DNA from: Tectiglobus sp965224045
GTDB taxonomy: Bacteria; Pseudomonadota; Alphaproteobacteria; Rhizobiales; Hyphomicrobiaceae
Assembly: GCA_965224045.1 (NCBI GenBank)
Contig: CBDCYD010000016.1
Span: 372,001 to 436,000, forward strand
Length of the DNA: 64,000 bases
Direction: 5' to 3'
Of this stretch, positions 52,516-60,777 are shown piece by piece. Made by a program: the position numbers and the translations under genes. Position 1 is the stretch's first letter, and each line of letters begins with the position of its first letter. The notes under the pieces were generated by a model that was not told the DNA's origin, made no database searches, and worked only from the letters and a program-made list of their open reading frames with translations.

Positions 52516-53772
52516 ATGCGACTTGCTGTTCTGGCGGCTGCCGCCGCAACGGTGTTCACAGTCACTGCGTCCACTGCCGCGGTTGCCAAAAAACTTAAGG
52601 TTGGCGTGCTGGCAACATTGGAAGGCACCTACACGGTTCTCGGTGAAGACGGCGTCCGGGGCCTGAAGACTGCACTGAAAGTGCTAGGAACCAAGACTGG
52701 TGGCCGTGAAATTGAGGTCATAATCCAGTCGACCGATGCTTCTCCGGACAGCGCCATACGTGGTGCACGCAAGCTGGTTGAACAGGACAAAGTCGAACTC
52801 GTGATCGGCCCGCTATCTGGTTCGGAAGGTATTGCGATCCGCGACTATTCAAAGACGCAGCCACAAGTAACTTTCATAAACGGCATCTCGGGTGCTCAGG
52901 AAACGACATACGTGAAGCCGTCCAAGAACTTCTTCCGGTTCAACATGGACGGAGCCCAGTGGTCCGCCGGCCTCGGCGAGCACGTCTTCAAGAATAAAGG
53001 ATATAAAACCGTCGCAACGATCGGTGAGGACTATTCTTTCATTTACACGCAGGTATTCGGTTTCGTGACTGAATTCTGTAGGGCAGGCGGCAAGGTCACA
53101 AAGCGTTTCTGGGTGCCGCTCGGAACCAAGGACTTCGGTTCGATCATTGCATCTTTGCCGGATGACGTAGACGCCATCTACCTAGGTCTCGGCGGTGGTG
53201 ATGCTGTGAACTTCCTCAACCAGTATCAGCAGGCCGGTGGCGACGCCAATCTCATCGGTGGTACAATCATGGTTGATGGTACCGTGCTAAGCTCCAAGGG
53301 TTCGGCGAAAAAAGCGCTGATCGGCGTGCCATCATCAGGTCCGCAAGCTGATACCTGGGACAACCCGAAGTGGAAGGCCTTTGTGAAGGCGTATCAAGAC
53401 GCATTTCCGCCTGACAAACGCTTCCCCAGCCCATCGCTACTGGCCACCGGCTACTACAATGCCACGTCGGCCGCTCATATTTGTCTGGGCAAAGTGAAGG
53501 GCAACTTGTCTGACGGACACAAGGCGTTCCGCGCTTGTCTGTCAACGCTCGAACTCGACGCCCCGAACGGCAAGATCAAGCTCGATGCAAATCGCCAGGC
53601 GATCGGCACGAACTTCGTTTCTGAAGTTGTCGAACTTCCGGACGGCAACCTGGCAACGAAGGTTGTCAGCATCAAGGAAGGCGTTAATCAGACGCTTGGA
53701 ATCGACCCGGCTGCCTTTGCCAAGATCGGACTGCCAAGTCGCGAGTCGCCGGCATGTAAGGCCAAGTACTGA
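52516..53772 (+). CDS. Periplasmic binding protein of a branched-chain amino acid-type (Liv) ABC importer
   Basis: 418 aa from ATG 52516, with GGAGGAG upstream; the longer frame to 52168 is noise. Signal peptide VLAAAAATVFTVTASTAAVAKK, then the Peripla_BP_6 fold: KLKVGVLATLEGTYTVLGEDGVRG, VELVIGPLSGSEGIAIRDY, KTVATIGEDYSFIY, DVDAIYLGLGGGDAVNFLNQY. It ends in CKAKY. Probably delivers to the LivHMG-type proteins encoded at 57.9-60.8 kb, although a terminator-like hairpin follows it and it is not contiguous with them. Many such proteins bind aromatic or hydroxylated acids rather than amino acids. Confidence 0.93.
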   Translation: MRLAVLAAAAATVFTVTASTAAVAKKLKVGVLATLEGTYTVLGEDGVRGLKTALKVLGTKTGGREIEVIIQSTDASPDSAIRGARKLVEQDKVELVIGPLSGSEGIAIRDYSKTQPQVTFINGISGAQETTYVKPSKNFFRFNMDGAQWSAGLGEHVFKNKGYKTVATIGEDYSFIYTQVFGFVTEFCRAGGKVTKRFWVPLGTKDFGSIIASLPDDVDAIYLGLGGGDAVNFLNQYQQAGGDANLIGGTIMVDGTVLSSKGSAKKALIGVPSSGPQADTWDNPKWKAFVKAYQDAFPPDKRFPSPSLLATGYYNATSAAHICLGKVKGNLSDGHKAFRACLSTLELDAPNGKIKLDANRQAIGTNFVSEVVELPDGNLATKVVSIKEGVNQTLGIDPAAFAKIGLPSRESPACKAKY

Positions 53773-53796
53773 GCGCAAACGCGAAACGATCACGGG

Positions 53797-53820
53797 CCCG
53801 GGCGGAGGATTCTGCCCGGG
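53797..53820 (+). terminator. Hairpin after the binding-protein gene
   Basis: CCCGGGC (53797-53803) pairs with GCCCGGG (53814-53820), 25 bp after the stop codon. No strong T-run follows. Could act as terminator or protect the 3' end of the abundant binding-protein mRNA. Confidence 0.5.
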
Positions 53821-53855
53821 CGGCTCTGCCCCGAAGCTCGGCAAGAACAAAATCT

Positions 53856-53947
53856 AAAGCAGAAAGTTGCTCGTTTCTTTAGAGGCGATCATCTTTGTTC
53901 CTTAGGTTGGAGCCGCGACAACGGTTCCAACATAAGGCACGGTGATC
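53856..53947 (-). repeat. Dispersed palindromic repeat, copy C
   Basis: Opposite orientation to A and B. Contains AAAGCAGAAAGTTGCTCG, AGAGGCGATCATCTTTG and the palindromic half with GGTTGGAGCCGC and CGGTTCCAACATAAGGCAC. Together with copy B it brackets the binding-protein gene as an inverted pair. Confidence 0.8.
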
Positions 53948-54033
53948 TCGTCCTGCCGAGGCATTAGGCTCGCCAGCGCAGGGTGCTGCGCTTCAGGCCG
54001 AGGCGACAGGCGTCGCGATAGAAAGACGCGACC

Positions 54034-55164
54034 ATGACACTTATTACATACTCATCCCGCATCCATTTTGCAGACGGCGTACTCGAAGCCGCTCTGCAGT
54101 CCGAAATGGAGGCGCGCCGCAATCTGCGTCCGCTTATTGTTGCCGCTGAATCTGACCGCGAAGATGAGGCGACCGAGCGGGTCCTTGCAAGCCTACCGCT
54201 GAAATCTTCAGCTCATTTCTGCTGTAGTGTTGACGAAAACCCGACCGAAGAAGCCGCGATCGCAATTGCCCGCAAATACAATCTGCTGGAATGCGACTGT
54301 CTGATTGCGATAGGGGCAGCGCGGGCAATCGATCTTGCCAAAGTTAGTCGACTGGCGATTGGTCAGGAAGGTGCGCTGCGCACTCGGTCAAATTTCCAGA
54401 GTGTACAAGATGGTTCCACTGACGATCTGCCGGTTCTCTATGCTGTCCCCGACATGCTCGGGTTGGCTGCAGCAGTCAGTCCGCATGCCACTGTAATAAT
54501 GCGTGGCGGCAAGATTTGCCACCTGACGATGATCTGTTTGATCCCAACAGCCACAATATGTGATCTTGGTTTGATGGCAGCGCAAGATCCCGTGCTGATC
54601 ATCAGCACGGCCGTGGATACCATAGCCCGGTGCATCGAAGCCTACATGTCAGGTGGTTACCACCCTCCTGCCGCGGGCATGGCACTCGATGGTCTCGAGC
54701 GCGCGGTGTCGAATCTGGAGCAGACGATTGGGCAGGCGACTTATGAAGTTCGCCGTGAAATCATGGCAGCCTGTCTGAACAGCTCACTCGCTCAGCAACG
54801 CGGTTTGGGCGCTACCCAGGTGATCGGCAATGCTTTGTGTGTCGCCAGCGGCCGAAATCTCGATCGGGGCGCCCTGAGCCGGGTCATTCTACCGGAAGTT
54901 TTGCATCGCCAAAGGCATGAAAATCAGCACAAACTTGCGCATGTGCGCCGGATCTTGGATTTGGAGCCAACATCGACACTGACGCTTGGAATCAAAAAGA
55001 TCTTTGAGACAGTGCCTCTGGCGCAGAACCTTTCGGGACTAGGGCTTAGCGAGAATGACCTTGAAGTCGCGGCCAATCTTGCAGCAGGCGATCTTTCATA
55101 CTTGTTCGGCGCGCAGTTCGCGGGCAATGACGAGATGCTTTCGTTGCTGCACGCTGTTCGATGA
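54034..55164 (+). CDS. Degenerate iron-type alcohol dehydrogenase homologue (probable pseudoenzyme)
   Basis: 376 aa with the group III alcohol dehydrogenase (maleylacetate reductase-like) layout. The dinucleotide loop, normally GGGS, reads GAAR (94-97) in LIAIGAARAIDLAK. The second cofactor motif (PTTAGTGSE in relatives) reads PDMLGLAAA. Metal site: Asp195 is kept, but the next ligand His is Arg199 (DTIARCIEAY) and the other two positions are Gln262 and Arg278 (DRGALSRVILP). So neither NAD(P) nor iron should bind normally. The frame is intact and the gene is 19 bp upstream of an intact aldehyde dehydrogenase, which suggests a retained, non-redox role. Confidence 0.8.
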   Translation: MTLITYSSRIHFADGVLEAALQSEMEARRNLRPLIVAAESDREDEATERVLASLPLKSSAHFCCSVDENPTEEAAIAIARKYNLLECDCLIAIGAARAIDLAKVSRLAIGQEGALRTRSNFQSVQDGSTDDLPVLYAVPDMLGLAAAVSPHATVIMRGGKICHLTMICLIPTATICDLGLMAAQDPVLIISTAVDTIARCIEAYMSGGYHPPAAGMALDGLERAVSNLEQTIGQATYEVRREIMAACLNSSLAQQRGLGATQVIGNALCVASGRNLDRGALSRVILPEVLHRQRHENQHKLAHVRRILDLEPTSTLTLGIKKIFETVPLAQNLSGLGLSENDLEVAANLAAGDLSYLFGAQFAGNDEMLSLLHAVR

Positions 55165-55183
55165 CATGGGATGAAGGGATCCA

Positions 55184-56617
55184 ATGATGAAGCCACTTCT
55201 GATCGGAGGTGAATGGCGCACGACGACGAACGGTGCAACGAATATCAATCCTTCAGACACGGCCGACGTCATTGATGAATTCAGCGCTGCCGGCTTGGCG
55301 GAAACACAGGATGCGGTCCAGGCCGCAATGGCTGGGGCAACTGGCTGGGCAGCCAGTACGCCACAGCAACGTCACGACATTCTAAAAGCAGCCGGCGACG
55401 AACTCCTTAGTCGTCGTAACGAAATCGGAAGAGAGCTCAGCCGAGAAGAAGGCAAGGTGCTCGCGGAAGGCGTTGCTGAGGCCACCCGTGCTGGCCAGAT
55501 TTTCTTGTTCTTTGCGGCGGAAGCCTTGCGCCAATCAGGGGAAGTGCTCCCTTCCGTCAGGCCCGGTATAGACATTGATGTCACGCGCGAGCCTGTCGGC
55601 ATTATCGGCATCATCACACCTTGGAATTTCCCGATCGCAATACCGGCATGGAAGATCGCACCGGCGTTGTGCTTCGGAAATGTTGTTGTGTTCAAACCCG
55701 CTGAATTGGTCCCTTCAAGTGCATGGACGCTTGTCGAGATATTGAACCGTGCCGGGCTGCCGGCCGGAGCACTCAATCTTGTTTGCGGCAAGGGCTCTGT
55801 TGTTGGACGGCAGATCATCAACAATCCTGCCGTCGACGCGGTAACATTTACGGGCTCCGTTGAGACCGGCAACCTGATTGCCCGCTCGGCGGTCGATACC
55901 ATGAAAAAGCTGCAGCTCGAGATGGGTGGCAAGAACCCGCTCGTAGTTCTTGACGATGCCGACGTCGATCAAGCTGTAGAGTGTGCCGTGGATGGTGCGT
56001 ACTATTCGACAGGCCAACGCTGCACGGCGTCATCCAGGTTGATCGTGACGGAAGGTATTCATAACCGCTTCGTGGAGGCCGTTGCAGAGCGCGTACGTCA
56101 CTTGCGCGTCGGTCATGCGCTGCGAGCGGAAACGCAGATCGGTCCGGTTGTAAATAATGCGCAGCTTGAGCAGAATCAAAGATATCTTGATATTGCCCGC
56201 AGCCAAGGTGGCAGCGTTCGTGCTGGTGGCGAACTCGTCAGCGCTGATACGCAGGGCTATTTCATGCAACCAGCCCTCATTACAGATACGACCAATGACA
56301 TGACAATCAATCGGGAGGAAGTGTTTGGCCCGGTAGCTACAGTTATCCGGGTGCGCGATTATGAAGAGGCCCTTATGGTCGCGAACGATACAGAATTCGG
56401 ACTGTGCGCTGGGATTTGCACTCGGAGCCTAAAACACGCCGAGCACTTCAAGAAGAACGCGCAAGTTGGAATGGTCATGGTGAATCTGCCGACGGCCGGT
56501 GTAGACTATCATGTGCCCTTTGGTGGTCGAAAGGCCTCGAGTTTTGGCCCTCGTGAGCAGGGTTCTTATGCCAAAGAGTTCTTCACCACCGTCAAGACAG
56601 CCTACACAAGGGCTTAA
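55184..56617 (+). CDS. Aldehyde dehydrogenase family protein
   Basis: 477 aa (ATG 55184 or 55187). NAD(P)-dependent oxidation of an aldehyde to acid. Intact motifs: TPWNFPIAIPAWKIAPAL, TFTGSVETG, catalytic Glu in LQLEMGGKNPLVV, catalytic Cys in GQRCTASSR, and NREEVFGPVATVIRV. The C-terminal FGGRKASSFGPREQG resembles the alpha-ketoglutaric semialdehyde dehydrogenase group, a tentative substrate. It probably catalyses the oxidative step of the catabolic unit. Confidence 0.93.
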   Translation: MMKPLLIGGEWRTTTNGATNINPSDTADVIDEFSAAGLAETQDAVQAAMAGATGWAASTPQQRHDILKAAGDELLSRRNEIGRELSREEGKVLAEGVAEATRAGQIFLFFAAEALRQSGEVLPSVRPGIDIDVTREPVGIIGIITPWNFPIAIPAWKIAPALCFGNVVVFKPAELVPSSAWTLVEILNRAGLPAGALNLVCGKGSVVGRQIINNPAVDAVTFTGSVETGNLIARSAVDTMKKLQLEMGGKNPLVVLDDADVDQAVECAVDGAYYSTGQRCTASSRLIVTEGIHNRFVEAVAERVRHLRVGHALRAETQIGPVVNNAQLEQNQRYLDIARSQGGSVRAGGELVSADTQGYFMQPALITDTTNDMTINREEVFGPVATVIRVRDYEEALMVANDTEFGLCAGICTRSLKHAEHFKKNAQVGMVMVNLPTAGVDYHVPFGGRKASSFGPREQGSYAKEFFTTVKTAYTRA

Positions 56618-56844
56618 GGATCTGTTCGAACGGCATTGCTATTCGCCCCGAGCTTAACTGTAAATTGCTGAGGGCTTATAGGCAGTTGCGTCAATTGATG
56701 CTACGAGTCCCGATCTTAATGAAATTTGCGACGGTGCTTTGGAAACATGCAAACGGGTTCTGGAGGGCCCGTTGAAAGACTACGGATTGGCCGAAAATGG
56801 TTGCGCCAAGCATCTCGGCCTGTCTCCAGGGAGGAGCACAACCG

Positions 56845-57669
56845 ATGAGTGAAGCACTATCTGTGCATCACGGCGATTTCGGGCGGGCTGCGCTGTACAG
56901 CCTGGACAAGCCGATCGTCAACCACGCCCACCGTGAAGGCCATCTGATCTTCTATCTTGATGGAAGTCGCGCCAATGTCATGGTTGACGGCACGCTATTG
57001 ACCGCAAACGAGACTACGGGCGTAGCCGTGAGCCCGTGGCAACCTCACAGCTTCGAACTCGCGGAGTGGGGCGGTACCTGCATTTGCCTCGTTCTTTACA
57101 TCAAACCGATCTGGTTCTTGGAAACCAGCGAATCTGCAGACCGTTCATTGAGTTTCGGGCGATCCGAAATCATCCTTACACCGCAAGTCTCAAGGTCTAT
57201 CAAACTGCTCACATCGCTGCTGCTCGAAGAAGGCAATTGCGAGTGTTTTGACAAGTATCTGTACGAAACAACGCTGACCTGTTTCAACCAGTCCTGGTCC
57301 GGTTCAAACACGCCGTTTTATGTCGCATACCAGGACAGGTTCAGAGATTTTCGCGTGCGTCGCTCTCTGCGCCTGATGCAGGAGAACTTCGCGGAAGACA
57401 TCGAGATGGAGACACTCGCTCGCCAAGCTGGCCTATCGCGACCACACTTCTTCAAGCTTTTCAAGAAGCAGATGGGCATAACGCCAAACATTTACCTAAA
57501 CACACTGCGTACGGAGCAGGCAATCCAGGAATTGATGGTTACGGAAAAGACTGTGACCGACATCAGTTACGGATTGGGGTTTTCCTCGCAGGCCAGCTTC
57601 ACGCGGTTCTTCACGTCGAACGTGGGCATTCCACCCAGTCAGTATCGGCGCGTCGCCCAATTGAGTTAA
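56845..57669 (+). CDS. AraC-family transcriptional regulator
   Basis: 274 aa from ATG 56845, with GGGAGGAG upstream; ATG 56797 is less likely. N-terminal cupin-like sensor (NHAHREGHLIFYLDGSRANVMVDG, then VAVSPWQPHSFELAEW) and C-terminal double helix-turn-helix (about 165-270): METLARQAGLSRPHFFKLFKKQMG and VTDISYGLGFSSQASFTRFFTSNVGIPPSQYRR. It lies between the aldehyde dehydrogenase gene and the Liv transporter operon and likely controls one or both. Confidence 0.93.
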   Translation: MSEALSVHHGDFGRAALYSLDKPIVNHAHREGHLIFYLDGSRANVMVDGTLLTANETTGVAVSPWQPHSFELAEWGGTCICLVLYIKPIWFLETSESADRSLSFGRSEIILTPQVSRSIKLLTSLLLEEGNCECFDKYLYETTLTCFNQSWSGSNTPFYVAYQDRFRDFRVRRSLRLMQENFAEDIEMETLARQAGLSRPHFFKLFKKQMGITPNIYLNTLRTEQAIQELMVTEKTVTDISYGLGFSSQASFTRFFTSNVGIPPSQYRRVAQLS

Positions 57670-57889
57670 CGACATTACGGCCGACCCGGCGGCCCCAAGT
57701 ATTAGATTTTGGGCGAAGGCATCAGACTGTCAGGTATGCGTCCTTCGCAGACCTGCTTTAACGTGTGCCCTCAATAGCTTAGGCATGAACAAACATCGGC
57801 GGGTGTGAAGATGGCAAGCGGTCTTCCAAACTGGAACGATTTTCGCAAGTGACATTCTTTCGTGAACCTGCTTCTCGGTACGATCCACA

Positions 57890-58900
57890 ATGAAAGAGTT
57901 TGCGCAGCGACATCCAATTTGGCTCTGGTGCATTGTTGTAGTTGCAGCAATCTTTCTCTGGATGATTTTTGCGATCTGGCCGGCTTGGCTGAAAGGACTG
58001 ATCGGCAGCAAGAAGCTCTTCCTTAATGCGCTGTTCAACGGCATCACTCTGGGTGGCCTTTACTTCCTGGTTGCCAGTGGCTTCACGCTCATTTTCGGTC
58101 TGATGCGCAATGTCAATCTTGCCCATGGGTCCCTTTATCTTCTGGGCGGATATATTGGTTACTGGGTAGCGTCGATTACCGGTTTCTGGCTACTTGCATT
58201 CCCCGTTGCGTTTGTTGTCGTTGGCCTCATCGGGGTGGTGCTCCAGGTGTTTGTCTTCCGTCGCATGGAAGGTGACGACCTGCGACAGACCTTGGTCACG
58301 ATCGGTATCTCGATCGTCATGGCCGACCTGATGCTATGGGGGGTTGGCGGTGACTTCTTCAATATCACACCGCCAGAATGGCTGAGCGGACCAATCAAAA
58401 CGTTCTTCGTCACGGCGCAGAAGTCGTCGGGTGAACTGGTTTACATGAAGTATCCGATGGTGCGCATCGTGATATTCATCGCATCCGTCATAATCGGCAT
58501 TGCCATGTGGCTGCTGCTCAATCGTACCCAGGTTGGGATGATGATCCGTGCCGGCGTGGATGATCGCGAGATGCTGGCTGCAACCGGGATCCGGATTCAG
58601 CTTGTTTTCATGGGCGTATTCGCATTTGGCGCAGGGCTGGCCGGAATGGCTGGTGTTGTCGGAGGTACCTTCCAGTCACTCGCGCCCGGCGAAGATGTCC
58701 GCTTCCTGCTCGCCTCTTTAGTTGTCGTGATCGTGGGAGGCATGGGCTCGATCCCCGGTGCGGCACTGGGCGCGTTGTTAATCGGACTGGCCGAGCAATT
58801 CGGCTCGGTCTACTTCCCGACGTATGCGGTCGTGCTGACCTTCCTGATTATGGTGGTCGTGCTTGCCTTCCGGCCGCAGGGCTTGATGGGGAGGTCCTAG
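57890..58900 (+). CDS. LivH-type ABC transporter permease
   Basis: 336 aa. An extra N-terminal helix (IWLWCIVVVAAIFLWMIFAIW) precedes the usual LivH core, which starts LFLNALFNGITLGGLYFLVASGFTLIFG, with MRNVNLAHGSLYLLGGYIGYW and GGMGSIPGAALGALLIG. Inner-membrane half of a branched-chain-type importer. Its stop abuts the start of the LivM-type gene. Confidence 0.94.
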   Translation: MKEFAQRHPIWLWCIVVVAAIFLWMIFAIWPAWLKGLIGSKKLFLNALFNGITLGGLYFLVASGFTLIFGLMRNVNLAHGSLYLLGGYIGYWVASITGFWLLAFPVAFVVVGLIGVVLQVFVFRRMEGDDLRQTLVTIGISIVMADLMLWGVGGDFFNITPPEWLSGPIKTFFVTAQKSSGELVYMKYPMVRIVIFIASVIIGIAMWLLLNRTQVGMMIRAGVDDREMLAATGIRIQLVFMGVFAFGAGLAGMAGVVGGTFQSLAPGEDVRFLLASLVVVIVGGMGSIPGAALGALLIGLAEQFGSVYFPTYAVVLTFLIMVVVLAFRPQGLMGRS

Positions 58901-59962
58901 ATGTCGTTAGCGGAAGTCGCCTTCGGCCATAGCGAAGGTGCAGCCAAGTTCTGGTATCAACGGATTCCAACGGCCTACTGGGTCGCGGCGATCTTTTTCC
59001 TTTTCTTGCCCGTATTCGCGAATGGCTTTGTCCTGAACCTGATTTTCGCCCGAACCTTCTTCCTCGGCATGATTGCGCTCAGTCTGATGTTCCTTGCGGG
59101 TTACGGGGGGATGGTCAGCCTCATTCAAATGACAATTGCGGGGCTTGCCGGGTATATGGTCGCCATATTCGGTGATAGTGCGATCACATCCATCAGCCTC
59201 GGCTGGCCGTGGTACGTTTCGATTCCGATAGCCCTGATTATAGCGGTGGTGTTTGCAACTGCCACCGGCTGGTTGGCCGTGCGCACCGAAGGCATATACA
59301 CGATCATGATAACGCTGGCGATTGCCGCGGCGTTCTTCTACTTCACCCGTCAGAATTACGTCATCTTCAACGGTTTCCAGGGCTTCAACAGTGTGTTGCC
59401 ACCGAAACTGTTTGGTGTCGATTGGCGCGGCGATATCGCATTTTACTACCTAACTCTCTTCTGGGCTGCGCTGTCGTTCTTTGCGGTCACCTATATCTCG
59501 CGGGCACCTTTTGGCCTCGCCTTGCAGGGCGTGCGCGACAACGCACGGCGCATGGCGGCGCTTGGTTTCAATGTCACCGCCCACCGTGTCGCGGCATATT
59601 CCTTTGCAGCCCTGATCGCAGCAATCGGCGGGATTCTGCTCACATGGCAGACCGCTCAGATTTCACCCGGCACTGCGGGTATCGATCCAACCATCGACAT
59701 TCTCGTTATCGCGGTGGTTGGTGGATTGAGGCACCCTGTGGGACCGTTCATTGGCGCGTTCCTCTACGTCGTTCTGGACACCTTTGCAAAGGACATTCTG
59801 CTGTCCCTGTCGCTTTCCGGTGACCGGTTTCAGCTTCTCATCGGTCTCGGCTTTCTGGCTGTCGTCTTCTTCTCTCCGGACGGGCTGCTCGGTTTATGGA
59901 AGCGGCTCAAGGAAAGCCGAAATCGAGATCCACTTCTCGACAGAGGGGGGGACAAGCCGTGA
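58901..59962 (+). CDS. LivM-type ABC transporter permease
   Basis: 353 aa, starting directly after the LivH-type stop. Core landmarks are LSLMFLAGYGGMVSLIQMTIAGLAGY, FGLALQGVRDNARRMAALGFNV (coupling loop) and VVGGLRHPVGPFIGAFLYVVL. Ends in a soluble basic tail (KRLKESRNRDPLL). Forms the pore with the LivH-type protein. Confidence 0.94.
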   Translation: MSLAEVAFGHSEGAAKFWYQRIPTAYWVAAIFFLFLPVFANGFVLNLIFARTFFLGMIALSLMFLAGYGGMVSLIQMTIAGLAGYMVAIFGDSAITSISLGWPWYVSIPIALIIAVVFATATGWLAVRTEGIYTIMITLAIAAAFFYFTRQNYVIFNGFQGFNSVLPPKLFGVDWRGDIAFYYLTLFWAALSFFAVTYISRAPFGLALQGVRDNARRMAALGFNVTAHRVAAYSFAALIAAIGGILLTWQTAQISPGTAGIDPTIDILVIAVVGGLRHPVGPFIGAFLYVVLDTFAKDILLSLSLSGDRFQLLIGLGFLAVVFFSPDGLLGLWKRLKESRNRDPLLDRGGDKP

Positions 59963-60777
59963 GTATGATCGGACTAAACGGCGGATCGGCGGTCAGCGAA
60001 CGGTTGAAGGCGACCGGTACCGAAAATGCACTCGAACTGCGGGGCGTCGCCAAATACTTCGGCGCTTTAGCCGCGCTTGAGGACATTAATATCAATGTGC
60101 GACCGGGTGAACGGCGAGCGGTGCTTGGCTCAAACGGTGCCGGCAAGACCACGCTCTTCAACTGCATCACGGGCGACTTCCTGCCGTCGCAAGGATCGAT
60201 CCGATTTTTCGGCGAGGACATTACGGTCTTTCCAGCGCATGAAAGAATTCGCCGCGGCCTGCGCCGAACCTATCAGATCTCGCTATTGTTCCCGGGATTG
60301 ACCGTGCTCGACAACGTCTATCTGTCGTGTCTGGGGGTCTCGCGAAATCGCTATTCGTTCCTTCGGCCCCGCCGCAACAGTTCGTTGGTAGCGAGCGCCG
60401 AGGACCTCGTCCACGTCGCGCATTTGGACGCGGTGCGCGATACACCGGTATCGGATCTGTCCCACGGCCAGCAACGCCAGCTTGAAATTGCGATGGCGCT
60501 TTCGGGGGCGCCGCGTTTCATTCTGTTTGATGAACCCGCCGCCGGTCTCTCGCCAACCGAGCGATCGGAGCTCATCGAGATCTTGACCGGTCTGCCATCG
60601 CACATCGGCTACATCATCATTGAGCATGACATGGATGTCGCACTGCGCGTGTCCGAGTCCGTAACCATGATGCACAATGGCCGGATCTTCAAAGAAGGAT
60701 TGCCGGAGGAAATTGAACAGGACGAAGAGGTTCAGGCCTTATATCTAGGCGGTGAGGATGGCCTCAGCCATGGCTGA
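59959..60777 (+). CDS. LivG-type ABC transporter ATPase
   Basis: 272 aa if started at GTG 59959, which overlaps the LivM stop as GTGA; ATG 59965 is possible. Walker A GSNGAGKTT, signature LSHGQQRQLEIAMAL (His replaces the second Gly, common in LivG), Walker B FILFDEPAAGLSP and H-loop IIEHDMDVA. It drives the importer together with the ATPase half of the next protein. Confidence 0.93.
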   Translation: MSMIGLNGGSAVSERLKATGTENALELRGVAKYFGALAALEDININVRPGERRAVLGSNGAGKTTLFNCITGDFLPSQGSIRFFGEDITVFPAHERIRRGLRRTYQISLLFPGLTVLDNVYLSCLGVSRNRYSFLRPRRNSSLVASAEDLVHVAHLDAVRDTPVSDLSHGQQRQLEIAMALSGAPRFILFDEPAAGLSPTERSELIEILTGLPSHIGYIIIEHDMDVALRVSESVTMMHNGRIFKEGLPEEIEQDEEVQALYLGGEDGLSHG

